Part shown: positions 35,172-45,764 of the stretch, one piece after another
Numbering within the stretch: the first letter of the stretch is position 1
Layout of the letters: each line of letters opens with the position of its first letter
Assembly (NCBI GenBank): GCA_035048495.1
Contig: CM068549.1
Coordinates: 11,456,000-11,519,999 of the forward strand
Direction of reading: 5' to 3'
Source of the DNA: Euptelea pleiosperma
Taxonomy: Eukaryota > Streptophyta > Magnoliopsida > Ranunculales > Eupteleaceae
DNA length: 64,000 bases
The notes under the pieces: generated by a model
The model's input: the letters and a program-made list of their open reading frames with translations, nothing else
What the model was told of the DNA's origin: nothing
The model's database searches: none
Position numbers and translations under genes: made by a program

Positions 35172-35604
35172 GTCTTTTGGATCTTTCTAGTAATGAAATA
35201 GATCTCACGGCTACTATTAAATTTGTTTTTTTTTTTTTGTTTCACTTAATTTGCGTGGTAGGTCCCGAACGAGAGACAACAAGATTTACCAAAGAAAAAA
35301 GAAGTGCAATTATTTTTCTCTCCCAAGGTTTGTCCGATAATCCATCATGAGGTTTTTTTTTTTTTTTTTTCAGATCATCATCATGAGTGTTGAAGTTATT
35401 TTCTTGGGTTGGTTTTAACGGTAGGAATTTGAGCGTTATTTGGGTGCAAAGATCTAAAGGTTGTAAATCACGAATCAGGCTGATTTTTATTTGCAGGTCC
35501 ACCGAAGGACTGGCCAAACATCCATACGGTCAGCTACCCTCTAATAGTGTGCCACGTATTGTGGGAGAAATTTTTTGAATCGGCCGAAATTTAGAAGCGG
35601 CTAT

Positions 35605-35705
35605 CATGTGCCCAATCATATTGCACTAGGTACATCAAGGAAAACCTGGTGCAAAATCATTTCCCCCTACGTATAGGTGTACCTGGTGCAATATGATTGG
35701 ACACA
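35605..35705. repeat. Short inverted repeat
   Basis: ccaatcatattgcactaggtac and gtacacctggtgcaatatgattgg-type arms face each other (about 35611-35632 and 35679-35700). Confidence 0.7.
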
Positions 35706-35823
35706 TTGTGGGCTGTGACCAAAGTTTTACTCGGCCTACAAACTAAAAATAAGGCGGATTGCTAATTTCGTGTACCTGGTTTAATATATTTGGATGCATG
35801 ATGAAGCATTGTGGGCTGTGACC

Positions 35824-36264
35824 TAGGGCTGGCAATGGATCAGATCGAACCCGAGACCTGATCCGAAAAAACCGGGTCCGGAACTTTATTTTTTGTTATC
35901 GGATCGGTACCGGATCACAGATTGTCGATCTGATGCCTTATCGGATCGGTACCGGATTGACCTTGTGCCGATCCGATATAGACCGGTATATATCCTATAT
36001 ATAAAATATATTATATAAATATATATTTAAATACATAAAGGTATTTAATTATATATTATTTAAATATATGCCTAATGGAATGTATATGATAAACATATAG
36101 GATCGGATCGGATCGGATTGGACCCGGAACCGATCCAATCATATCGGATCGGTTCCAAAACTGAATTTTATTGATCTGATTGGGTCCGGATCAATTGGAT
36201 TCCTTATCGGATTGGTACCAAATCAGTACCAATCCGACTCGAACCCGATCCATTGCCAGCCCTA
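35824..36264. mobile_element. hAT-type MITE, 441 bp
   Basis: Ends TAGGGCTGGCAATGGATC and GATCCATTGCCAGCCCTA. Flanks ctgtgacc / ctgtgact (7/8 of an 8-bp duplication). The interior is rich in GATCGG/CCGATC with an AT centre. Confidence 0.9.
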
Positions 36265-36666
36265 CTGTGACTGAAGAGTCTTTATGGTTTGTTTTCTACC
36301 TTGAGTTTTGAGCATTATTTAGCCAATGAGAAAACAACATTGCCAATAAAGTCCCTGTACCTTGGACCATGTGATCATTCTTTAATAATGATCCATGTAC
36401 TTGAGATATTTAATTATTTTTTTCGAACATTGAGTTTGACACCATTGATGATTGGCCATATTATGAGCCATGTGGCACACTCTTAGAGACTACCGACGAT
36501 ATAGATGTTTTGCCCATCCCTATCGGTGCGTGTCCTTTTGTGTGGGCGGGACCTTCAAATTTTGAAGGTCCTCGAGACCAGCGAATCTTTTCTCCTTCAC
36601 ATTTGAGATAAATTGTTAAATTTGTGTAATGACAAAACAACCCCTAAAAAGTAAGAAATTAAAAAA

Positions 36667-36779
36667 GGGTAATTCTATTTGCACCCCAAAAAATCTATAA
36701 GCACCTAATACATCCCTCTCTTGGACGAAAATGCCCTCCCTTATAAGGGAGGGAATGAAAAAAAGCACCCCATTTTCCC
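36667..36779 (+). repeat. Left TIR of the giant MULE
   Basis: Contains ATCTATAAGCACCTAATACA and a perfect 20-nt palindrome (36734-36753, CCCTCCCTTA and its complement), then poly-A and GCACCCCATTTTCCC. Preceded by the 9-bp duplication. Confidence 0.95.
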
Positions 36780-37452
36780 CTTTCTCTCTTCCCTCTTCTC
36801 CCTTTCTCCCTTTCTCTCTTCCCTCTTCTCCATTTCTCCATTTTCTCTTCCCTTTCTCATTGGGTTTGTTAGGGTGAGAAGTACCGACGATAAGAAACGC
36901 GCAAGTCGACGCTGCAACCGTTCACCTCCTCCATTGTCGTCGTCTCCGTCTCCCACTTACAGAACAATCTCCCACTTGCAAAATAAACAATGGAACAATT
37001 CAAAAGAGGTTCGAGTCATCTTTATTTGTTCTTTTGATCTTTTTGATACTGCTAAAATAAGTGTTTATTACAACACAAATCAGTTGTTGTTAATAAATTT
37101 ATTTTATTTACATCTCTTGTTTGCATACCCCAGATTTTGAAAAATCTTGTTTGCTTTTAAGGTTAAAGAGTGGAAAAATTTTGTTTGCTTTTAGGGTTAA
37201 AGAGTTAATTTTAAATTTAGATTCTCTTTTTTTAATCTCGCAAAGTTATAATTTTGTTAAATTTTGATATAACTTTTGGCAAATTTATTTGGTAATTAGG
37301 ATTTTGGTAGGATTTAGCTTCGTTGTTGTGAGATTTTAGGTTAAGAGGACATTTATTTATTCATATTTAGAATTTAGGATTGGTAATTTTAAGTAAAATA
37401 GTGAAATTTCTGAAACTGATTGTGTGTGTCTTAATCTATTAATGTAGGTATA

Positions 37453-39330
37453 ATGCGTCGATCTCAACGTCTTGTTGATAAGCAAGGGGAAAGCAGTACA
37501 TCCACCCCGACTAGACGGCTTCCACCGACGGCGTCTGAAAGAAGACGTCGTAATCCACCACGACAACCCCAAATTGAAAAGCACGAAGAAGAAGATGATC
37601 AGCAACAAGAAGAACAATATGAGCAAGAAGACGATCAAGAGCAAGAAGAACAGTATGAGGTAAAAGACGATCAACAAGAAGAGCACTTTGAGCAAGAAGA
37701 AGAAGTTGATGAAGAGTCTGAAGATGAAGAAGCAGGTGAAGCATACCCCAGAGGTCCGGTAGATCCATCAGTATTGAAAAGTTTTAAAACTCATGTAGCA
37801 CATGATATATGGAAAAATAAGGTAAATATCAATAGATATACTGAATCTATTATTCATCTTGTGTTGATAATGTTTACTTCTGATACATTTAATCATTTGT
37901 AGGAACGGCCCCCACTGAAATGTATTCAACACACGTCAAAATTATTGGGTTGGGATTGGACAGAAGAGAGATGTTGGTTTCAAAGTAGAGTAGAAAATTC
38001 AGGGTTAGTCAATTTGGTCACTTATTCATATAAAAGAGTAAACAACGCTATAATATCGGCGTTTGTTGAGAGATGGCAACCCGAGACCAATACCTTTCAT
38101 CTCCCATTTGGTGAGATGACCATCACATTGGATGACGTGTCCCATATTATGGGTATGCCCGTTCATGGCCGTGCGATGATGTGTGAGAAATTAAGTTTGA
38201 CTATTGGCGAGGCTGCTAAACTACTTGTGAAAACGTTGGGAGTTAAAAGGGAAAAGCCATAGCAGAGCTAAATTTTAACACAGGATGCATAGTAAGGATG
38301 CGCTGGTTACGTGATAATTTTCAAGGGTGTAACAGAACCAAAGCCGCCACGAAAGAGGAAATAGATTGTACAGTAAGGGCATTCCTTCTCTATGTGCTCG
38401 GTTGTTCTATCTTCTGTGACAAGAGTGGGTCCAAGGTACCGGTGGTGTACCTTCAGATATTGCAGAACCTCGATGAAGTACAAGAATATGCATGGGGGGC
38501 AGCTACACTTGCATTTCTTTATAGACAATTGGGATTAGCATCTAGGTGTGGAGTCAAGCAGATTGCTGGCTTTGTAACACTACTAGAGGTATACTTTCAA
38601 ATTACTTTTCTTACATAGTCCGAATTATTATGTCAATTTTTATCATTACTGTTGTTTTGTAGGCATGGGTGTATGAATACTTCCCCTTCACAAGGGGTAA
38701 TCCCAATTTAATGTACAAAGTAGGCAATCCCAGAATTAGCCGTTGGCTTCCTACATCAACAAGTGGAGCTGCATCCGGCAATGTGATAGTGCTTCGAGAG
38801 GCACTTGACTCTTTGGAGGCGAGTGAGGTAAGTTACAATATATTATTTTATTTTAATTATTACTCCTGTAACCTGATATATTTTCATTTGTATTATAGGT
38901 CATATGGGAGCCCTACCGAGAAATGAGAGATCATTACCCCTTTCTACTTATTGCATACTTTTGTGGATGCCTCAGAAGCTTTGAAGTCGTTAAATCGTAC
39001 CACCCAAATCGGGTTCTTCGACAGTTTGGTCATGTGCAGTCAATCCCTCCAGAACCATATAAGCCCGTTCGAGCCGACCGAGGACGCATCTCCTCTCAAT
39101 ATAGGGTGGTGTGCCATGTGCTGGATCAATACTGGGACGAATGGCCTGACTACACCTTACGGACGAAGCGACATAGACCTCGGGTCGTGAATCCTTGGGA
39201 ATGTAAAAAAGATTATCTACTATGGTTTCGAAGCATTTCCCACGTTATTGTCCAGAACCCAGATAATCGAAGTGGCTATGACCCACATAGAGAGATGGTA
39301 TATCCAAAGAGAGTTGAGCAAGCGTTGTAG
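37453..39330 (+). pseudogene. Plant mobile domain (PMD/MAIN-like) gene carried by the MULE
   Basis: Four exons: 37453-37821, 37903-38588, 38663-38827, 38899-39330, all with GT-AG borders. Exon 1 encodes a Gln/Glu-rich acidic N-terminus. Exons 2-4 encode the PMD: LLGWDWTEERCWFQSRVENS, FVERWQPETNTFHLPFGEMT, ITLDDVSHIMGMPVHGRAM, MRWLRDNF, YVLGCSIFCDKSG, WGAATLAFLYRQLG, AWVYEYFPF, VIWEPYREM. Known: this aminotransferase-like PMD is found in MAIN/MAIL proteins (root meristem, genome stability, silencing) and in transposons. Lesions: a frameshift in exon 2 at about 38245-38262 and a TAG at 39328-39330, after which the frame stays open for about 48 codons to a basic KRRRRR end. The context (same element as MURA) says this is transposon-encoded, not a host MAIL gene. 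Confidence 0.85.
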
Positions 39331-39839
39331 ATCCTTGACCAGGCAGACTCCAATGATACGGTTGAGACGATGAAAGAGAGAACAAGGCATGTCAAAGCGA
39401 TTCTCCGAGGTCATGATGCTGGAGAGGGTTCAAGTAGTGCCAAGGGAAAGGACTCTAAAAGAAGGAGAAGAAGATGAGAGAGAGAGAGAAAGAAGAAGAT
39501 GAGACATCCTTTTTTGTATTTTTAAGTTAGGATGATATCTATTTTCTTATATTTTTAAGATATCCAACTCAAAACTATGGATGATTCCAACAAACATTGT
39601 CTACTTTGGCTATATTTTTTTTGAATTTGGTATCTATGGTTAACTATATCCCTATGGTTGGAGCATCTCTTGTGCAACACTTGTCGTTTTCCTCCTAAAT
39701 CTTAATAAGATTTGTTTAATTATCACTTGGATGATTAAAAATTGTGAGGTCGAGCATCCAAAGGGTGGCCTACTGAATCAACAAATTGATTCAGGTGACC
39801 TAGTCGACGGTCCCATTGCCATTGACATGACAGACGATA

Positions 39840-40110
39840 GACCACATTATGAGACACATGGCACATTCTTAGAGAATGCCGACCATATGGATGTTTGGCC
39901 CATCCCAAAGGAGTAAAACTTCTGTCACAATGGGATTGCAAATCACACAAACACAGCCAATGAGTTCTCGCCACGTACACCTAAAAAGCAAAGACACATG
40001 GGTACGTTGCAAAACCACTTGTGTACGTGCCGATAACTCATTGGCTTGTGATTTTTTCACCAAGGGTGGGGCCAAACATTCATACGGACACCCTAGATGG
40101 ACCTTCAAAC
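39840..40110. mobile_element. Nested MITE pieces inside the MULE
   Basis: A half copy of the GGATGTTTGGCC family (39843-39905) is interrupted by gagtaaaacttctgtcacaatggg...cacagccaatgagttctc, closely matching the arms of the 31098-31278 element, and resumes as gggccaaacattcatacgg. Confidence 0.65.
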
Positions 40111-40320
40111 GCTTTAAGAAAATGGATGCTAGCATGGGCAACTGGCTTGCCCTTGCAAAGTCTTTAAGGAAATGGATGGTAGCATGGGCAAGTGGCACCA
40201 AGCCCTTGCAAACTTTTTAAGGAAATAGATGGTAGCATGGGCAAGTGGCACCAAGCCCTTGCAAACTTTTTAAGAAAATAGATGGAAGCATGGGCAAGGG
40301 GCAAACTCTTTAAGAAAATG
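40110..40320. repeat. Tandem repeats around aaggaaatggatggtagcatggg
   Basis: About four copies of a roughly 60-bp unit (ctttttaagaaaatagatgg...gcatgggcaagtggcaccaag...cttgcaaa) between 40108 and 40318. Non-coding. Confidence 0.75.
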
Positions 40321-40330
40321 AATAGGTACA

Positions 40331-40717
40331 GCCCACGGTCAGAGAAGCCGTGGTCACTATAGTGCCCACGGTTTCTGAGGCCGTGTAAGCAAAAAAGTAA
40401 AAAAAAAATTGTTCTGACTTGAAGAAAAAATCGTGGGGTTCTATAGAACCCACAGCTAGAAAAATCGTGGGTTCTATAGAACCCATGGTTTTTCTGGCCG
40501 TGGGTTCTATGAACCCCACGATTTTTCTGGCTGTGGGTTCTATAGAACCCACGGTATTTCTGGCCGTGGGTTCTATAGAACCCACGGTTTGTTCTTGAAG
40601 TCAGAATGTTTTTTTTTTTTTTTTGCCTACACGGCCTGAAAAACCATGGGCACTATAGTGACCACGGCTTCTCTGGCCATGGGCACTATGGTGTCCACGA
40701 CTTCTCTGGCCGTGGGC
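40331..40717. mobile_element. Fold-back element with an internal array of palindromes
   Basis: The outer arms gcccacgg(t/c)cagagaag...cactatagtgccca are inverted at both ends. The centre (about 40427-40590) holds five copies, spaced about 33 bp, of a 24-nt self-complementary unit whose left half is CCGTGGGTTCTA; the last two copies are perfect palindromes. T- and A-tracts flank the array. No ORF of interest. Confidence 0.9.
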
Positions 40718-40740
40718 ATACCAAAAATTAGCATGATTAG

Positions 40741-40912
40741 TGATTTCAAACCTTTGGATCATTGTACCCCAAATAATGCTCAGATTTTTGAGGTTTAGTG
40801 ATTTCAAACCTTTGGATCATTGTACCCCAAATAATGCTCAGATTTTTGAGGTTTAGTGATTTCAAACCTTTGGATCATTGTACCCCAAATAATTCTCAGA
40901 TTTCCTTATAGT
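40741..40912. repeat. 58-bp tandem repeat, about 2.9 copies
   Basis: Units start at 40741, 40799 and 40857 with tgatttcaaacctttggatc and run to gatttttgaggtttag. The unit is derived from the interior of the local MITE family. Confidence 0.92.
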
Positions 40913-40949
40913 GTCTAGGGCTCACTTCAAATATTTCAGATGGCTTGCC

Positions 40950-43918
40950 TGATATTCGCTCAAAAGTGCTTATTTTAAGCAATTATCCTTTTAGCGTTAT
41001 TGCATTCTCCTACGTAAAATACTCTATTTACCTACTTTTCTACGTAAGAGTCTCTTCTGTTGCGTAGAACACACTTTTCTGGACGAAATGGTATATTTGC
41101 ATGCATTAAACACATTTTCGAAAGTTTAGACATGAAATCATTCTGATAGAGTCTCATTACGCGCTTCTTCTATCGCAGGAAACCCCGATGGGACAATTCT
41201 CGAGAATGCGGGCCCACAACTGACTGCTAGAGCCTTGGATCAAAGTATAAAGAGCTAGTGGACTTAGAAAAGAAGATATGAGCCAAGAACGGAAAGAGCC
41301 TGAGAGTCAGAAAGCCTGAGGGAAGATCAAAAGAGAAGGAGAGCCAAACTCTCCAAGAAGAAATTAAGGAGAATAAAACTCAATCGACGAACACAAGATG
41401 AAGACTTGATCAGTTGGTGGAGCTTGTAGAAGACCAAGTCAAAGATCAGGGTTCAAGACCCTCTGCTAGTATTTTTTTCTCTTTATTTTGTAATATTTTC
41501 TCTCTCCTCTCTCTAAATCCTCATTCTCTCTCTGCTTACAATCCAAAGCGTCCAACCCTTACTCCTTCCGAGATTACTATCCTACGGTCAACTTCCATTA
41601 TCCGATGATCCATCCGATCATAATCATCCTAATCTACCCTTGATCCCAGGGCCCACGTTCATCACTCACTCTCATCGACTAGCAACCATTGGATCAATAG
41701 CTAAATGATCTAGAAAAATAAATGCAAAGGATGGATGTGATTGTAATGTTTTAAAAGAGGAAATGTTCGGAAAGTTTATAAAAGAAAAATATTTGTTTTC
41801 CAAAAATCAAAAGAAAAGATTTTTTATCTTAAAAATTGAAATAGTTGACATTTTTTGGGAAAAAGACCTATTCTCTAAAATAGCAAGAAAGTGATTTTAA
41901 AAGGAGAAAATGATTTTGCACTAAGGAATAAAAGATTCTATTCCTAAATTCGTTTGGAAAAGAAACATTCTATTTTTTTGAAGGATTTCAAAAGAAAAGT
42001 GAGAGCCATCCACCATCCCCCATTCCCTCTTTCCTTCTCCATCTCTCCCACGCCCTTCTCCTCTCCCAATCTCTTCCACCACATTCTTCAACTCAAAACC
42101 GTCCCCACAATCAACCCATGGACGCTCCACCTTGGAAAAAGAGGAGAAGAGATCAAACGTCTCTCTCTCTTCTTGCTGTTTTCAAACGTTAGCCGTTTCC
42201 CCCATCCATCTTGCTATCTTGAAACGTCTCCAACTCTTCAGCCGGTGCCCTGCAGTCCTCCACCTTGCTGCCCTCTTGCAGCCGGCGAAATCGTCTTCTC
42301 TAGCCACTCCACTGCTCCACCTCTCCATTGCTTCACCATCCCAAACGGAGAAGAGCTCCTCCACGTTCTCTTTTTCTCATCCCATCTCATTCTTTCATCT
42401 CCCTCACAGGTGCACCTCCTCCATCACTGTCCCCTCCCTTGCCTCATCACGACCTGCAACACTGAGTTGCAGGTCTGCAAAAAAAATAAAAAAAAAAATA
42501 AAAAAAAAAATAAAAAAAAAATTTAAAAAATTTTTTTTTTCAAGAGTTCGCCAGAGTTGCAACCTGCAACTCCGACGAGCTCCATTAACGCCGGCAGCCT
42601 GCGACCTCTCTCACTCCCTGTCACTCTCTCTCACTCTATCATCTCTCTCAACACCATCTCTCTCTTATCCGGAGTTCTCCCACGTTTTTTTTTTTCTTTT
42701 TTTTCAAGATCTCCGGAGTTGCAGGTTGCAACTCCGGCATCCTCCATTAACACCTGCTGCTGCTGCTGTTGCTTCTACCCCTTGCAACTCTCCTCCATTT
42801 CCTTGCCGCAGCCACCATCACCACCGGTACAGTAAGCCGACCGTTCATCCCTTCGAACCATAATCTCTCAACGCTCCTAACCTCCTCTCATCTTAAAAAT
42901 CGGCTGGACTGTTCTCCATTGGAGGACCACATGCGCCCTCCATCTCCCTTCTTCCACCGCCTTCAGCAAACCCCCTTCTCAATGTTGCTGGATGCAACAC
43001 AACACCTGCATGTGCCTCTTCACGAGCTCAAGAACACCACACTACCTGGCCAGCGTCTTCACCATCTCCATTCTTGAACTCTCCATCCCTCAACCTCTCT
43101 AGGACGTCCTCATCTCTCTCCCTGCCCTTCTTTTTCTCTTGCATCCCCATCTTCACTAATCATCACCACCATACAGCGAGTGCAACCACCACTTCTCCAC
43201 CATCACGCATCTTCTCCCCACCATGCTTCTCACCGATCGGCCGATCAACCACTTCCACACTTGGCCGATCATGTCCATGCGATTCCCCCATATATAGTAG
43301 GTCTCCGGTGAGTTCCCCAAGGTGAGGTTATTTTCTCTCTCTACTTCCTCACTTTCTCTCTCTATTTTCTCTCTTCTATTCTTGATTTCTCTCTCTAGGT
43401 TGTCTTTATCTCAATTCATCTCTCTCTCCATCCATTTCTTTTTTTAAAAAAAAATCTTGCAGTTTTAATTTTCTCTCTCTACATCTCCTGTTTCTCTCAC
43501 TAGCTTCTCTCCCTTACTAGTCTCTCTATTCGCTTTCTAGTGTAGTTTTGATTATCGCACAATTTAATTCAAGCCTTGTAAGAATTTTTCAGATTAATGA
43601 ATTTAATTAGCAATTTGTTTCTTTAATTTCTTTTATGCTTTTATTCATTGCGGTAGTTCCTCTCTCTAAAAATCACAAAATCCTGTTTTAAAAATCCATC
43701 TCACCATTCTCACCCCTCCATGCTTTTTTGAGAAAAATTCATCATTTTATGTTCTTGAGCTGCGCAAACTAACCCTGAGTGCGGATCGACATCCGACACA
43801 AGCCACTGTACAACCCTGTGATTTTTGCAGGATTTGAGTGAAAAAGAATCGGATAATTACAAATATTGTTGAGATCTAGGATTTCCGTAACCAACGACGC
43901 GGAAAAATCCTACTTTCA
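40950..43918 (+). repeat. 5' LTR of the Athila-like element
   Basis: 2969 bp. Ends TG...CA. Contains pyrimidine-rich (CTCTCT) stretches that create false open frames, an A/T homopolymer block (42478-42540), and palindromic motifs built on GGAGTTGCA/TGCAACTCC (42554-42573, 42713-42737). Confidence 0.95.
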
Positions 43919-45764
43919 AATGGCGCCGCTGCCGCTCGGGTGTTCGGGAGTGCGAAAAAGGACGTAAAGATGGAATTGGAAAGTTGCTGAAGCGAAAAGC
44001 TGCTCAATTTGGCCAGCCCGACCTTTTCGGGAAACTTTCTATTTTTTTTTGTTTTTGTTGATTTTTAGTAGTTTTTAAATTACTATTTTTAATGCCTCGG
44101 AAGGCCGAGTGCAATTTGTAATAATTTAAGAATTTTACTGCTTTCCATATAACTGCTAGATCTTGTTCTAGGGTTTTTTAGAAACCCTAGATTAAGTGGA
44201 TAATTACCAAAAAAATTAAAAAATCAAAATTCAAAAAAATTAGGGTTTTATATTCTGCAGATTTTTAGAAATCACCAATCAGGGATTTGCGATTTTTGGA
44301 AAGATTCCAAAATCTTGAAACTCTGCTTAATTAGGGTTTCCCCTCTTAGAAGTTTCCTCTTTAGAAGAATTTCTATCTTTAGAAATCTTCCGAATTTGGA
44401 AAAGTCTGCAAAAGGAAACACCCCAAATCTAGCAGAATTTCCATTTTGGGAAATTTCCCAAAATTATAAGGGATCTCGCAATCAAATCTTTCTTGGAAGA
44501 TCTCCACAGTTCGGGAAACTTTCCAATCTAGGTATTTTCCAATCTGGGAATTCCTAAATTTTAACCCATCTCGAATTTGGAAATTAATTCAAAAACCTGC
44601 CTAAATCCAGTGCTTGTTCAGTGAACCCTAAAAAGGCAAGGATCTTCCAAATAGAATCCCATATACCTAGACCGTGCGATCTAACTTTTCTGCAGGAAAA
44701 CGATCTAGTGTGGGTAGGGAGCGAAAGCTCAAAGAGGTGGAGTCGGGCCCAAGCCCATTAGGATACCCCTCTCTAACCCACGGAGGCGACCCCGTGGCGT
44801 GGCCCACGGGAGGTAAGTCTCTATCCTCGCCTTGAGTGCGATACAGAGCAATTTGGGTAAATCATTGCCGCTTGTCTATTTGCTTTCGCATACATATTAT
44901 TCGACTTGCGTGGCGTGGCCGTTAATCAATCAACTCTAAGAGAGCAGACCCAGCTCCAAATTGAAACTGGTGGGATTTCATCACCCACCTCATCATTCCA
45001 ACTGATTTGATCCCAAGGCTCCATTTAATTAAAAAGAATCAAGAAGTAGAGCCAATTAGCCCGGTGTTCGAGGAAAAATCCACACAAAGCAAACCCGCTT
45101 AACATCCAATCGAAATAAGACCACGAGCGCGGGTCCCTGTTGTCTAACACACCCATAAGTCCCTGCTACTCAAGTACACTGAGCTCGACGTGGCATCTTG
45201 GACTATTCGGCGGTTAGTTACGTGTAGACTAGGAACACGCACCAACCCTAGCTTAACCCGAGGGAACACTCTTCTTATACACTTGACCAATCCGGTTAGT
45301 CTGGGACGTACTTAAGTCAGCCATTGTGCCGCACGTCTGTCTAGGCTTCGGATTGCCTTGTTGTTAACTAGAGTTAGTACTAAAGGATTCGCTCTGAAGA
45401 GTATAGCCTGGTGAGAACCTCTGAGTGCAAAACAGTTAGTCCGGCGGTTAAAAGATAAACCAGTGGTCCGCCCACTGTCATAATCTACTCTAGCCCCAAA
45501 ACTAACAAAGATAATTCCTAAAATATATCCTGATTGCTTAGAATAGGATTATCTGTGCTTGGTGTGCATCATTTAGGATAGTGTTCCTCTCTGGCAACTT
45601 TTTGCCAAGTATAGAGCTTGCCTCATTCGCGTATGCCCGGTTGGACTCGCCCGAACAAGTGCTTGGTTCGATCTGAGAATCACGTCCCTACAGTGGATCC
45701 TCCACTGAATTTTTCCCCATCTCTTTCCCCACTCACCTCCCCCAGTACTACTACCTTTGTAGTC
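43919..45764 (+). other. Primer-binding site and untranslated leader of the Athila-like element
   Basis: The PBS is at 43921. It is followed by about 1.8 kb of non-coding leader with repeated GGAAA(C/T)TT(T/C)CC-type segments (44340-44560). No ORF supported. Confidence 0.8.

Noticed and set aside
36721..37140. 139-codon frame starting in the MULE left TIR
   Set aside because: Low-complexity Ser/Pro/Phe reading of the CT-rich TIR-proximal sequence; the PMD gene starts at 37453 with clear splice sites. It may only be 5' UTR.
37453..39330. Host MAIN/MAIL gene
   Set aside because: The PMD sequence lies inside exact MULE borders and carries disabling changes, so it is better explained as element-encoded.
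40427..40590. CRISPR-like regular array
   Set aside because: The repeat units are palindromes within a larger inverted repeat in plant nuclear DNA, spacers are not unique, and there are no cas genes.
41954..43325. Several long plus-strand open frames, repeated at 54314-55663
   Set aside because: They lie wholly inside the two LTRs, arise from CT-rich low-complexity sequence, overlap in different frames and contain no domain; not genes.
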